64,000 nucleotides of DNA from Leucobacter viscericola (GCF_011299575.1 NZ_CP049863.1:992001-1056000); one strand, 5' to 3'; positions 54,391 to 63,530 are shown, numbered from the stretch's first letter. Made by a program: numbers and translations. Notes: a model not told the origin generated them from the sequence alone.

Positions 54391-55944
54391 ATGAGCGCTC
54401 ACGAAACCACGCAGCAAGCTCCCCACGATCCAGGACTCAGTCGACGCACGCTGGGAGTGCCCTCGATTACCCTGATGATCGTTGCAGCGTCCGCCCCACT
54501 GACCGTTGTTGCGGGTGGTGTCACCACCTCCTTTGCTGTCACCGGCTCACTGGGTGTGCCGCTCGGCTTCCTCCTGATCGCCGTAATCCTGACCGTCTTC
54601 GCGGTCGGCTACACCGCCATGGGTCGCTTCATCACCAACGCCGGCGCCTTCTACGCCTACGTGGCACAGGGCCTCGGCCGCCCGCTCGGGGTCGGCGGCT
54701 CCCTCGTCGCGCTCGTGGCGTACAACGCGATGCAGGTTGGCATCTACGGCCTGTTCGGCTTCCAGCTATCGGCGTTCATCGAGGCAAAGACCGGCTTCGC
54801 GTCTCCCTGGTGGGTGTGGGTGCTGCTGTGCATCGTGGTGGTGGGTGTGCTCGGCGTCAATCGTGTCGATCTCTCCGCAAAGGTGCTCGGCACACTCGTG
54901 GCACTCGAGTTTGTTGCGGTCATTCTGTTCGACATCGTCTCGTTCAAGACCGCCCCCGAGGGCATCTCAACCGCGGCGCTCAACCCGAGTGCACTCTTCG
55001 GGCCGGCACTCGGCATCATTCTTGTGTTTGGTGTCGCAGCCTTTATGGGATTCGAGAGCGGCGCAATTTACGGTGAAGAGGCGAAGGATCCAAAGCGCAC
55101 CGTGCCGCGGGCGACCTACCTTGCTGTAGCCCTCATCGGACTGTTCTACGCCTTCAGTGCGTGGGCATTTTCGGTCGGGATCGGCCCGTCCCAGATCGTC
55201 GCGGCTTCGCAGGAGTCTGGCCCCGACCTCATGTTCGTCTTCATGACGGACCGCACGAGCGTCATCATCTCCGACATCATGTCGATCCTCTTCATCACGA
55301 GCCTTTTCGCCGCACTGCAGGCGTTCCACAACGCCGTCGCGCGCTACCTCTACTCGCTGGGCCGCGAGGGTGTGGTCTCCCACAAGTTCAGCCACACCAG
55401 CAAGGCGGGCGCACCCTGGGCCGGTTCCGTCGCCCAGTCCGTAATCGCGCTCGTCATCGTTGTTGGTTTCGCTCTCGCCGGCGATGCCTTCGGAGGCGCC
55501 GAGGCCATGTTTGGCGACTCTGCCTTCCTTTTCCCGGTGCTCACCATGTTCACCTGGCTCACAAACACGGGTGCCGCTGGGCTCGTGCTCCTCATGTCAC
55601 TTACCGCGTTTGCGGTCATTGGGTTCTTCCGCAAGCGTCCCGCCAAGCTGAGCGTGTGGACCACGGTCATTGCCCCCGCGCTCTCGGGAGTGCTGCTTGC
55701 CGCGATGTTCGTGGCGATCCTCGCCAACTTCCCGCTGATGCTGGGCCAGAAGGAACCTGACCTCACCACGTTCCTACTGCCGGGCCTCATCATCGCAGCC
55801 TTTGTCATCGGCGTTGTCTGGGCCTTGGTCTTGCGCGCGAAGAGCCCCAAGCTCTACAGCCAGATCGGCCACGGCACGGAGCCGGGCGCCTACGGCACCG
55901 CGATGATCGACGTGGTCGGGGTCGAAGAGGTGGGGGCGCCGTAG
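54391..55944 (+). CDS. APC superfamily amino acid/amine permease
   Basis: Transporter of 517 residues with about 12 membrane segments. The start is LGVPSITLMIVAASAPLTVV, then GYTAMGRFITNAGAFYAYV, and the central FMGFESGAIYGEEAKDPKRT matches the YhfM/YdgF-type APC group. It is clearly related to the permease at 47057. AAAGGAC precedes the ATG. Its location right after the amine oxidase and ALDH genes suggests uptake of the amine substrate. Its 3' end is the boundary with the lower-GC toxin island. Confidence 0.88.
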   Translation: MSAHETTQQAPHDPGLSRRTLGVPSITLMIVAASAPLTVVAGGVTTSFAVTGSLGVPLGFLLIAVILTVFAVGYTAMGRFITNAGAFYAYVAQGLGRPLGVGGSLVALVAYNAMQVGIYGLFGFQLSAFIEAKTGFASPWWVWVLLCIVVVGVLGVNRVDLSAKVLGTLVALEFVAVILFDIVSFKTAPEGISTAALNPSALFGPALGIILVFGVAAFMGFESGAIYGEEAKDPKRTVPRATYLAVALIGLFYAFSAWAFSVGIGPSQIVAASQESGPDLMFVFMTDRTSVIISDIMSILFITSLFAALQAFHNAVARYLYSLGREGVVSHKFSHTSKAGAPWAGSVAQSVIALVIVVGFALAGDAFGGAEAMFGDSAFLFPVLTMFTWLTNTGAAGLVLLMSLTAFAVIGFFRKRPAKLSVWTTVIAPALSGVLLAAMFVAILANFPLMLGQKEPDLTTFLLPGLIIAAFVIGVVWALVLRAKSPKLYSQIGHGTEPGAYGTAMIDVVGVEEVGAP

Positions 55945-55959
55945 TCGGGATGGGGCCGC

Positions 55960-56014
55960 ACCTCACCCTTCGCGAGCGTAAAATCAGGGCTCGAATTACG
56001 TCGATCACCAACCT
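55960..56014 (-). pseudogene. Short remnant of the hydrolase-toxin gene
   Basis: The reverse strand encodes VGDRRNSSPDFTLAKGE, which matches residues 431-447 of the 583-residue protein at 57403 at all but one position, while the rest of the gene is gone. It is the outermost trace of repeated duplication of the toxin gene. It lies 16 bp after the permease stop. Confidence 0.75.
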
Positions 56015-56038
56015 TCTTGCAGTCTCCAGGGCTTGGCT

Positions 56039-56608
56039 CTAATACTCTTTGAACCGGTCGAAGTCGTCTGGGATTTGGAAACACGGACTAAAACTACTCG
56101 CCGTGAACTCCTTAACACCGTCACTACTAGTTTCGGTAGACACGTCAACGTGATACGTGTAGTTCTCGGGAGATACAAGAAGGACGCCTTCATCGGTACC
56201 CAACATGGAAGCCTTTTCAGCAGGCTTAACTGTCCATCCTGGCTTGCTCTCGTAAGCAACACGGATCTGACTAAGTACCCCGAGAAGGTCGGCCTCCGCC
56301 GTTATATCTGCTCGTGCGGTTCCGGCGAGGAAGATCCCTTCCTCTGGATTCATAGGCTTTTCGTCAGCCCAGTTACACGACATGGCTCTACTTTGCGGGA
56401 CAAGACCATAGTTCTTGACGATGATTTCGTCTGGTACATGGGTCATGATCTGTCTCAGTTCATCGTTCTGTGTCGTTCGCGCCTCGACCATACTGATCTC
56501 TGGGAGCATCACTTCCTCCTGGTTCTTAGATCCGTTAGTGCACCCTGTCACGCTGGCTGCGATCACACAGATCAACAGCGGAGAAATAATCCTGTGGGAG
56601 TGTCTCAC
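56039..56608 (-). CDS. Lipoprotein, putative immunity protein (copy B)
   Basis: Protein of 189 residues, GTG start. A signal peptide (LLICVIAASV) ends in TGC with Cys23 as the lipidation site, so it should be anchored on the outer face of the membrane. Residues following NQEEVMLPE are identical for 68 residues to copy A at 56843; the C-terminal half is clearly more divergent but keeps YHVDVSTET and FSPCFQIPDDFD. Its start codon overlaps the stop of the truncated toxin tail (GTGA), as copy A overlaps the full toxin. No known domain is recognised. An immunity role is inferred from position and from lipoprotein immunity seen with secreted lipase toxins elsewhere. Confidence 0.75.
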   Translation of the reverse strand: MRHSHRIISPLLICVIAASVTGCTNGSKNQEEVMLPEISMVEARTTQNDELRQIMTHVPDEIIVKNYGLVPQSRAMSCNWADEKPMNPEEGIFLAGTARADITAEADLLGVLSQIRVAYESKPGWTVKPAEKASMLGTDEGVLLVSPENYTYHVDVSTETSSDGVKEFTASSFSPCFQIPDDFDRFKEY

Positions 56609-56796
56609 TTAGAACTCCTCAAAATCTTCAGAATCTCCTTGAGCGGCCCACCATTTGTTTGGGGCCCTTGAGCGATACGACTGTGCGCGTCTGCAGGAGT
56701 TTGACCACCACCATCAAAAATATGCGGCGTGAATATCTCAGGACGCGTGTGCGGGGTATCAAACTGAGTCCGATCATCAAGCGCATTAATCGCATC
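56605..56796 (-). pseudogene. Truncated 3' copy of the toxin gene
   Basis: Encodes the last 63 or so residues of the toxin-like protein, from DAINALDDRTQFDTP through DGGGQTPADAHSRI to EILKILRSSK and a stop. It is nearly identical at the DNA level to 57403-57594. It has no start or upstream domain. It keeps the 4-bp overlap with the lipoprotein gene behind it, as an orphan toxin-tail/immunity module would. Confidence 0.82.
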
Positions 56797-56842
56797 CTTA
56801 ACGCGCAGTGCGACTCAAGCCGCCTAGATCCGCCGCTTGGCT

Positions 56843-57406
56843 CTAATACTCCGCATCAATGTCGAAGTCGTCTGGGATTTGGAAACACGGACTAAAACTA
56901 CTCGCAGATATTCGAAGAATGCCATCTCCACGAGTCTCCGTAGATACATCTACGTGATATCTGTATCCCTCAGATGATTCAAGAACAATTCCCTCATCGG
57001 TACCAACCAAATTCGCCTTCTCCGCAGGCGAAACTTTCCAACCCGATTTGCCTTCGTAAGCAGTACGGATCTCTTTGAGTACTTCCAAAAGATCTGCGCC
57101 CGGCTTTGCATCTATCTTTGCGCGTCCGGCGAGGAAGATCCCTTCCTCTGGATTCATAGGCTTTTCGTCAGCCCAGTTACACGACATGGCTCTACTTTGC
57201 GGGACAAGACCATAGTTCTTGACGATGATTTCGTCTGGTACATGGGTCATGATCTGTCTCAGCTCATCGTTCTGCGTTGTTCGCGCCTCGACCATACTGA
57301 TCTCTGGGAGCATCACTTCCTCCTGGTTCCCCAAATTCGATGTACAACCTGAGAGAGTCAACGCAAGCCCAGCCGCGAGCAAAACTCCAACAATTGTCAT
57401 TTTCAT
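56843..57406 (-). CDS. Lipoprotein, putative immunity protein (copy A)
   Basis: Protein of 187 residues. The signal peptide MKMTIVGVLLAAGLALTLSG ends at the lipobox with Cys21. Beyond the 68-residue block shared with copy B, two further cysteines (SCNWADE and SPCFQ) could form a disulfide outside the cell. The ATG overlaps the toxin stop by 4 bp, so the pair is translationally coupled in the toxin-then-immunity order. The base composition is lower in GC than the surrounding core genes. The function is inferred only from context. Confidence 0.78.
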   Translation of the reverse strand: MKMTIVGVLLAAGLALTLSGCTSNLGNQEEVMLPEISMVEARTTQNDELRQIMTHVPDEIIVKNYGLVPQSRAMSCNWADEKPMNPEEGIFLAGRAKIDAKPGADLLEVLKEIRTAYEGKSGWKVSPAEKANLVGTDEGIVLESSEGYRYHVDVSTETRGDGILRISASSFSPCFQIPDDFDIDAEY

Positions 57407-59154
57407 TTTGGACTCTCCAAAATTTCAAGTATCTTTTTGAGCGGCCCATCATTGGTTTGTGGCCCTTGAGCGATACGACTGTGCGCGTCTGCAGGAGTCT
57501 GACCACCACCATCAAAAATATGCGGCGTGAATATCTCAGGACGCGTGTGCGGGGTATCAAACTGAGTCCGATCATCAAGCGCATTAATCGCATCTTGATC
57601 GTACTGTACATGGTCGTAGTTGGTGACCTCGTTTGGTTTCCAGTCCTTCAATACATACGAACCCGCGATCGAAATCACATGATCAAACTCTGCCCCGCTT
57701 AATTCGGCCCCGGACAGAATAGTCATTCCGGCGCTGTGTGCGATCGCATTCTTGGGAATCCCACCAATCGTAGTGTCGAGTCCGATCACGTCACGCTGAA
57801 ACTTCGCTAGCTCTTCACCCCTCGCGAGCGTAAAGTCTGGGCTCGAGTTTCGACGATCACCCACCCAGGTTGCCCAGGGGCCATCCTTGTACACAAACGC
57901 AACCGTCTCCCCCATCGTCTGAGTCGCCATATGGTTCGCAACCTCTTGAATACTGCGGTCAAAAAAGGACCTCATGCCCGCGCTGGTGCCTGGAACATAC
58001 GTCAGCGTGCGTTTCGTCGACGGAGTAATGACGCCGATCATCTCAACAATCCGGGAGTTCTCAGGGTCACTTGTCACAAGGGACCTTGTTCCGTTAGCGA
58101 CGCTCTCCCAGTAGGTCTTCTCCAAATCACTGATTCCCGGCACCTGAGCGAAATACTCAGCGGTCAACGCATTCGCTTCGACCCGGGACTTTATCGGAAT
58201 GCCGTCGAGGTTACCGATCACGAGCGGAGCCTCAGAAATCAGCTGTTCGCGCTCAACCTCGCTAAGCCCCTCCCACCACGACAGAACTTCTTGAGCCGTC
58301 GGCGTTGGTTTGAGTCCGCCCGGTTTGAGGATATTGCCGAATAGGCTATCGAGCAATGGATGAGTCCGATTGGTACCGAGCTTCTTGTCGAGCTTCTTAA
58401 GAGAACGTGTGAGTTCGGTGTCGGTGAGTGACTTGCCACTGCCAGCGGCCTCAAACCTCTGGGCACAGTGCTCAACCCAGACCACATCAGATTGGTTCTC
58501 TCGAAGCAACCCCGTAAACCCCGTCAAGAACGTCGAATTGCCGATCAATACCCAAGAGCAAGTGCTTGTGAACGATACCCAGGCATTCTGCAAACTCGTG
58601 AGCTGCCCTTCGAGCGCGTTGTTGAACCCTCGACTCTGCGATACAAAATGACGCAGTCGCGCTGGGTCAGCGGAAGTCTTACCTGAGCCATCTTTTCCAC
58701 CGGTGTGTTTACGCTCCTGCACCTCAAATGCGGCAGAGATCGCGGGCGCCGCAATCGGGATTTCAGAAGGTTTGGAGTCGTTGGCAGCCGCTGCGCGATA
58801 CGTCGTTTCTGCCAAGGGATCTGTCAGGTCGGCGTCACGCTCCGCAACACGCAAAGCCTCACGATCTTCCCAGGCTGACAACAAAGCCTGTCGATCCACT
58901 TCTTCTTTTGCTTTTTGCCGCACTTCAGCTAATTGATCTGAGAGGCCGTAAAGCACTCCGGCGAGCCGACCACGATCCTGCGACTCTGCAAAGCACACTT
59001 GTGTAAATAACTTCGCATACGCGCCAGAGAAATCAGTCGCCGCCTCACTCGCGGCCTGACTGCGCCCAGAAGCCTGAGCTCGAAGCGCGTCAGCAACATT
59101 CGTGCTGACAGCAGAGAGTGTGGCGGCGGCCCCGTCGTCATACTCAATTGACAT
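57403..59154 (-). CDS. WXG-like/alpha-beta-hydrolase (DUF1023-like) protein, putative secreted lipase or esterase toxin
   Basis: Protein of 583 residues with no signal peptide. The N-terminal 250 residues are polar and helical (with a possible coiled coil at 60-110) and resemble the ESX/LXG-type targeting part of polymorphic toxins. LVIGNLDGIP at 311-320 and VEANAL match the DUF1023 (Abhydrolase_8) family. The hydrolase core follows: TLTYVPGTSAGMRSF, VAFVYKDGPWATW, and the elbow A-H-S474-A-G. His557 in PADAHSRIA may complete the triad. Its 3' end is duplicated downstream together with a lipoprotein gene. Known parallel: the S. aureus T7SS lipase TslA is neutralised by lipoprotein TilA; homology to it is not claimed. 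The true target, secretion route and toxicity are untested. Confidence 0.78.
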   Translation of the reverse strand: MSIEYDDGAAATLSAVSTNVADALRAQASGRSQAASEAATDFSGAYAKLFTQVCFAESQDRGRLAGVLYGLSDQLAEVRQKAKEEVDRQALLSAWEDREALRVAERDADLTDPLAETTYRAAAANDSKPSEIPIAAPAISAAFEVQERKHTGGKDGSGKTSADPARLRHFVSQSRGFNNALEGQLTSLQNAWVSFTSTCSWVLIGNSTFLTGFTGLLRENQSDVVWVEHCAQRFEAAGSGKSLTDTELTRSLKKLDKKLGTNRTHPLLDSLFGNILKPGGLKPTPTAQEVLSWWEGLSEVEREQLISEAPLVIGNLDGIPIKSRVEANALTAEYFAQVPGISDLEKTYWESVANGTRSLVTSDPENSRIVEMIGVITPSTKRTLTYVPGTSAGMRSFFDRSIQEVANHMATQTMGETVAFVYKDGPWATWVGDRRNSSPDFTLARGEELAKFQRDVIGLDTTIGGIPKNAIAHSAGMTILSGAELSGAEFDHVISIAGSYVLKDWKPNEVTNYDHVQYDQDAINALDDRTQFDTPHTRPEIFTPHIFDGGGQTPADAHSRIAQGPQTNDGPLKKILEILESPK

Positions 59155-59493
59155 AAACTACTGCACCCTTCAATGTCAAAATCTATTGCTCTCGTTTGAT
59201 ATAAGAAAACAAAAGTATTTCTTAAATCTACACGAGAATTATGCTGCTCCTTGCCAACAAAAGACCAGCAAACACAACGGCCAGAATTGGCGGTAATCAG
59301 GGTGCATCTATAGAGGAACATCTGATGACTTGTTAATCCCAAGGAATCCAGTCCATATTCAGGGCGCGCTAGACAAGTCACTACGGGACTCGTTCCCACT
59401 CCACATACCCGAACCGAATGGACACCATTGCAGCTTTCTGGGTAGGCAAGACAAAGTCGCCCACAAGTGGAATCTGGCGCTTCGGCAGCCCTG
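59155..59493. other. Intergenic region upstream of the toxin operon
   Basis: About 340 bp without a convincing gene, AT-rich next to the toxin start. GAAGGG lies 12 nt before the toxin ATG, longer than usual, and the AT-rich block at about 59190-59230 probably holds the promoter; I could not fix its -10/-35. The half nearer the M20 peptidase shows nothing I recognise. Confidence 0.5.
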
Positions 59494-60648
59494 CTACCTG
59501 CTTGCCTCGTGAATCAGCGCGGCGAGCAGAGCCACCCGGCGGGGCACCGAGGCGAGGTCAAGCCACTCGGTCGGACTGTGATCCCCACCACCAACGGGTC
59601 CCAGCCCGTCAAGAGTGGGCACTCCCAGTGCCGCCACACGGTTCGCATCTGAAACGCCGCCGGTGTGCGCAAGGCCAGGCTCAAAACCGAGCTGCTTCGC
59701 CAGATCAAGCGCCGTTGCAGCCAGGGCGTTGCCCGCCACACTCTCCTCCATCGGCGCGCAGTAATCAACCTCGCGCACCTCAATGCTGGTGCCAGCCACA
59801 GCAGGAACAGCGGCACGCTCGCGCAACCGAGAGAGCGCCCCGTCAAGCACGTCCTTCTGCACCGCGCGCATCTCGACGTTCATGGTCGCGCGATCCGGAA
59901 CGATATTGATCCGCTCGCCCGCGCGCAGCATGCCAACGTTCACCGTGAGCCGCTGGGTGGGATCGGCGAGCGCCTGCAGAAACACGGTGAGGTGGGCGGC
60001 CTCGAGCCCGGCGTGTGCGCCGCGCTCGGGCTCGATGCCCGAGTGCGCGGCTACGCCATTGATCGTGATTTCGAGGTCAACGGCGCCCTTGCGCGCGACC
60101 ACCAGGTCACCGTTTTCGCGGGCGCACTCGAGACAGAAAGCCGCATCGGCACCCTCGGCAATCTGTTGCAGCGCAGCGCCGCCAACGGGTGACCCAATCT
60201 CTTCGTCGGGGGTGAAGACCAGCACGAGTTCGCCATAGGTGTCGGCGTCCGCTGCAAGAAGGTGGGCCGCGGCGTGCAGGCCCGCAATGACCCCCGCCTT
60301 GTCGTCCGTCACCCCGGGGCCGTGCGCCATGCCGTTGGCGTCGATCGAAAACGGGCGCTCGGCGGCATCGCCGCGCTCAAACACCGTATCCATGTGCGCA
60401 AACGTCACGATGCGGCGCGATCCGCTGCCCCGCTTGCGGCCCACGAGCAGGTCGCCGTAGGCGGGATCGAGCGTGCGGCGCTCCGTTTCAAACCCCAACT
60501 CTTCGAGGCGCTGCTGCACCCAGTCGGCGACACGATTCACTCCCGCGGCATCGTGCGATCCCGAGTCGATCGATACAAGATGTGCGAGATCTTTCTCATA
60601 AGCTTGGCTGGCAGCTTCGGTGCGGCGCAGCATTTCAGTCGCAATCAT
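59494..60648 (-). CDS. M20 family metallopeptidase (carboxypeptidase G2-like)
   Basis: Zinc hydrolase of 384 residues that removes a C-terminal residue or splits an N-acyl amino acid. The metal-site motif is TFAHMDTV, the bridging Asp is in GVTDDKAG and the catalytic Glu pair in TPDEEIGSP; a later His sits in GGGDHSPTEW. The dimerisation domain includes AAHSGIEPERGAHA. It is cytoplasmic. It is divergent from the amino-acid importer at 60796, which would deliver the amino acid, so the pair may handle acyl or dipeptide amino acids (inference). Confidence 0.87.
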   Translation of the reverse strand: MIATEMLRRTEAASQAYEKDLAHLVSIDSGSHDAAGVNRVADWVQQRLEELGFETERRTLDPAYGDLLVGRKRGSGSRRIVTFAHMDTVFERGDAAERPFSIDANGMAHGPGVTDDKAGVIAGLHAAAHLLAADADTYGELVLVFTPDEEIGSPVGGAALQQIAEGADAAFCLECARENGDLVVARKGAVDLEITINGVAAHSGIEPERGAHAGLEAAHLTVFLQALADPTQRLTVNVGMLRAGERINIVPDRATMNVEMRAVQKDVLDGALSRLRERAAVPAVAGTSIEVREVDYCAPMEESVAGNALAATALDLAKQLGFEPGLAHTGGVSDANRVAALGVPTLDGLGPVGGGDHSPTEWLDLASVPRRVALLAALIHEASR

Positions 60649-60707
60649 GTGCGAGTCTCCGATCCCAGTTACAACAGTGTCCCCGTGCGAAACAACAACG
60701 TAGCACT

Positions 60708-60729
60708 TTCTGAATCAAACGTTTCAGAA
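60708..60729. promoter_or_regulatory. Inverted repeat TTCTGAA-N8-TTCAGAA
   Basis: Perfect 7-bp arms in the divergent region between the M20 peptidase and the importer genes, containing AAACGTTT. TGAAA/TTTCA-type palindromes suit RpiR/MurR-family proteins, and the end of such a gene lies at 63733. Confidence 0.5.
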
Positions 60730-60795
60730 TTTGCAAAGAAGAGCAAGTCGTGTAATGATTCGATCAGCTCAACGACGAGAAAAGGAGAATCTCTC

Positions 60796-61734
60796 ATGCG
60801 CCTCATCAAACTTGGTTCCATCACAATCGCCGCTTCCGCAGCGCTCGCCCTCACCCTCACGGGTTGCACCGACGCGTCAAAAGAAGCGGCCAACGACACA
60901 AAGACGTCGGAATCCCCGAAGCTTCCCACGGAGACCATTTCAACACTCAAGGCTGATCCGGCACTTGAGGCACTTCTCCCCGCAAACGTCAAGACGGCAG
61001 GCACGCTCAACGTTGCCACCGATCCGACCTACGCACCGTTCGAGGTGTACGCCGACGACAACAAGACCGTCGTGGGCCTCGACGCGGACCTCGCTGAATC
61101 ACTCGGCCAGTTGCTCGGGCTGAAGGTCACCTTCGTACCCTCGGGTTTCGACAACATCATTCCGGGACTGTCGTCTGGCAAGTACGACATGGCCATGTCT
61201 GCATTCTCCGTCACCGATGAGCGCAAGCAGAACGCCGACTTCGTCGTTTACCACCAGTCGGGCAGCGGCGTCGCCGTGCCGACAGGCAACCCCAAGAAGC
61301 TCTCGATGGATCCGATGACCCTCTGCGGCAAGACGATTGGCGCGGAGAAGGGCAGCACGCAGGGCATGGAGATTATGCCCGACTTCAACAAGCAGTGTGA
61401 GGCCGCGGGCAAAGAATCCATCGACATCAAGCTCTTCCCCGGCACCGACAAGGCCATCACGGCTCTCTCCTCGGGCCGCGTAGAGGGTGTTGTGTCTGGC
61501 GCCACCGGACTCGGCTACCAGGCCAAGATCACCGGTGCGTTCGACCTGGCAGAGGGCGGCGACTACGAGCCGAAGCCCACCGGCCTGGTTCTACCCAAGG
61601 GCTCCGACCTCACCCCCGCGATCACCGCGGCCATGGAGAAGCTCGTCACCGAGAAGCCGTACCACGAGGCCTTCCAGAAGTGGGGCATCAACGACAGCAA
61701 CGAGGTCACGCCGGCTCAGGTTCCGGTCAAGTAA
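60796..61734 (+). CDS. Polar amino acid ABC transporter substrate-binding lipoprotein (family 3)
   Basis: Solute-binding protein of 312 residues. The signal peptide ends at LTGC (Cys24). The SBP_bac_3 fold shows LNVATDPTYAPFEVYADDNKTVVG, the DADLAESLGQLLGLKV core, YDMAMSAFSVTDERKQ and the ligand-binding region near the end. AAAGGAG precedes the ATG at 60796; the reading frame upstream belongs to the divergent gene. It binds one amino acid or amine outside the cell and hands it to the permease and ATPase encoded next. Confidence 0.9.
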   Translation: MRLIKLGSITIAASAALALTLTGCTDASKEAANDTKTSESPKLPTETISTLKADPALEALLPANVKTAGTLNVATDPTYAPFEVYADDNKTVVGLDADLAESLGQLLGLKVTFVPSGFDNIIPGLSSGKYDMAMSAFSVTDERKQNADFVVYHQSGSGVAVPTGNPKKLSMDPMTLCGKTIGAEKGSTQGMEIMPDFNKQCEAAGKESIDIKLFPGTDKAITALSSGRVEGVVSGATGLGYQAKITGAFDLAEGGDYEPKPTGLVLPKGSDLTPAITAAMEKLVTEKPYHEAFQKWGINDSNEVTPAQVPVK

Positions 61735-61781
61735 CCTCCTGATCCGCAGGCCCAGCCCACTCCAATCCGAGAGTCGCAAGC

Positions 61782-62717
61782 ATGACTAGCACCACGCTCA
61801 CTCAACCAGTTCTCGACGACGCCGACTACGCCATCGCAAACAAGAAGCACCCGTGGCGCTGGATCTCAGGTGCCATCATTCTGTTTCTCTTCGGGATGCT
61901 GGTCTACTCGGCAGCAACGAATCCTCGATTCCGCTGGGACACCATCGGCCTGTACCTGAGGGACACGTCGATCGCGCAGGGCATTCAGATCACCCTGCTG
62001 CTCACCGTTGTGTGCATGCTGCTCGGGATCGTGCTCGGCGTCATTCTCGCGGTCATGCGCCTGTCGGTGAACCCCGTGGTGCGGGGCGCGGCCGGCTTCT
62101 ACGTGTTTGCGTTCAGGGGCACCCCTGTGCTCGTGCAGCTGCTGCTCTGGTACAACCTGGCAGCACTGTACCCAGACATCACGTTCGGGATCCCCGGGGT
62201 GCACCTTGATGCCAACCACATTGTGACCCCGCTCATGGCCGCGATCCTCGGCCTGGGTCTCAATGAGGCCGCGTACATGTCGGAGATTGTGCGCGCTGGC
62301 ATTCTCTCGGTCGACTCGGGCCAGGCGGAGGCCTCCGGCGCCCTCGGTCTCAACCGTCTACAGACCATGGTGAAGGTTGTACTGCCGCAGGCCATGCGTG
62401 TGATCATCCCGCCAACCGGCAACGAGACGATCGGCATGCTGAAGAACACCTCGCTTGTGAGTGTGCTCGCGGTATCAGAATTGCTGTATTCGACGCAGGT
62501 GATCTACGCAAAGAACTTCCAGGTGATCCCGATGCTGATCGTCGCGAGCATCTGGTACATCATTATGACCTCGGTCTTTACAATCGGTCAGTCCTGGCTT
62601 GAGAAGCGGTTCTCTCGAGGATCAACCCGTGAGGTGCAGCTCAGCTGGACAGAGCGTATTCGCAAGGCGATGCGCACCCACGATCCCGTAGCGACCGGAA
62701 AGGTGAGCAAACCATGA
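61782..62717 (+). CDS. Amino acid ABC transporter permease
   Basis: Permease of 311 residues of the His/Glu/Gln/Arg family. It has an unusually long cytoplasmic N-terminus (about 25 residues), then six membrane helices. The family motifs are [18 protein letters not shown] and [20 protein letters not shown], with [20 protein letters not shown] as the coupling segment. It overlaps the ATPase gene by 4 bp. It probably functions as a homodimer, since no second permease is present. Confidence 0.9.
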   Translation: MTSTTLTQPVLDDADYAIANKKHPWRWISGAIILFLFGMLVYSAATNPRFRWDTIGLYLRDTSIAQGIQITLLLTVVCMLLGIVLGVILAVMRLSVNPVVRGAAGFYVFAFRGTPVLVQLLLWYNLAALYPDITFGIPGVHLDANHIVTPLMAAILGLGLNEAAYMSEIVRAGILSVDSGQAEASGALGLNRLQTMVKVVLPQAMRVIIPPTGNETIGMLKNTSLVSVLAVSELLYSTQVIYAKNFQVIPMLIVASIWYIIMTSVFTIGQSWLEKRFSRGSTREVQLSWTERIRKAMRTHDPVATGKVSKP

Positions 62718-63490
62718 GCGACGCAACACAGAATCCCATGGTGCGCATGAAGGGCGTGCGCAAGAGCTTCGGATCCCTCGAGGTTTTGAAAGGCATCGAT
62801 CTTGACGTGGCTCGGGGTGAGGTCGTGTGCCTCATTGGGGCTTCAGGATCGGGCAAGAGTACCCTGCTGCGCTGCATCAACCACCTCGAGCAACTCAACG
62901 GCGGTCGCATCTGGGTCGACGACAAGGTCGTTGGTTACGATCTGCGCGGCAATATTCTGCACGAAAAGAGCTACAACGATATTTGCCGCGACCGCACGCA
63001 AACCGGCATGGTGTTTCAGCACTTCAACCTGTTCGCGCACATGACGGTGCTCGACAACATCATGCTCGCGCCGCGTACCGTACTGAAGCAGAAAACGAGC
63101 GAGGTGCTCCCCCGCGCGAAGGCGCTGCTTGAGCAGGTTGGGCTCGCCGACAAGGCGAAGGCCTACCCACGACACCTCTCGGGTGGCCAACAGCAGCGCG
63201 TCGCGATCGCGCGGGCACTCTGCATGGAACCGAAACTGATGTTGTTCGACGAGCCGACGAGCGCGCTTGACCCCGAGCTTGTCGGTGATGTGCTGACTGT
63301 GATGCGGGATCTCGCGAACTCCGGCATGACCATGGTCGTTGTGACACACGAGATGGGCTTCGCACGCGAGGTCGCGGATCGGGTCGTGTTTATGCACGGC
63401 GGTCAGATCGTGGAGCAGGGACCACCCTCTGAGGTACTCGGTGATCCGCAGCACGAGCGCACCCGCTCGTTCCTCTCGGCGGTGCGCTGA
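62714..63490 (+). CDS. Amino acid ABC transporter ATP-binding protein (GlnQ/HisP-like)
   Basis: ATPase of 258 residues. It shows Walker [11 protein letters not shown]-loop [16 protein letters not shown], signature LSGGQQQR, Walker [17 protein letters not shown] and the switch His in VVTHEMGFA. The C-terminal [20 protein letters not shown] is typical of the polar amino acid group. It completes the importer begun at 60796, and an 80-bp palindrome follows 40 bp after its stop. Confidence 0.92.
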   Translation: MSDATQNPMVRMKGVRKSFGSLEVLKGIDLDVARGEVVCLIGASGSGKSTLLRCINHLEQLNGGRIWVDDKVVGYDLRGNILHEKSYNDICRDRTQTGMVFQHFNLFAHMTVLDNIMLAPRTVLKQKTSEVLPRAKALLEQVGLADKAKAYPRHLSGGQQQRVAIARALCMEPKLMLFDEPTSALDPELVGDVLTVMRDLANSGMTMVVVTHEMGFAREVADRVVFMHGGQIVEQGPPSEVLGDPQHERTRSFLSAVR

Positions 63491-63530
63491 GGCTGGGCTG
63501 GTTAGCCCCTAATTCACCTCGCCCCTCTGA

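Larger units (their letters stand above)
56031..57594. repeat. Tandem duplication: two units of toxin tail plus lipoprotein gene
   Basis: Unit 1 is 56031-56796 and unit 2 is 56835-57594, offset by about 800 bp. Both begin GCTTGGCTCTAATACTC at the left and share the same gene order: lipoprotein gene and the 3' 190 bp of the toxin gene. Unit 2 continues into the complete toxin gene; unit 1 is cut at 56796. Confidence 0.85.

Noticed and set aside
59160..59180. TTGACA-like element just before the toxin start as its -35
   Set aside because: A -10 at proper spacing would fall inside the coding sequence; coincidence is more likely.
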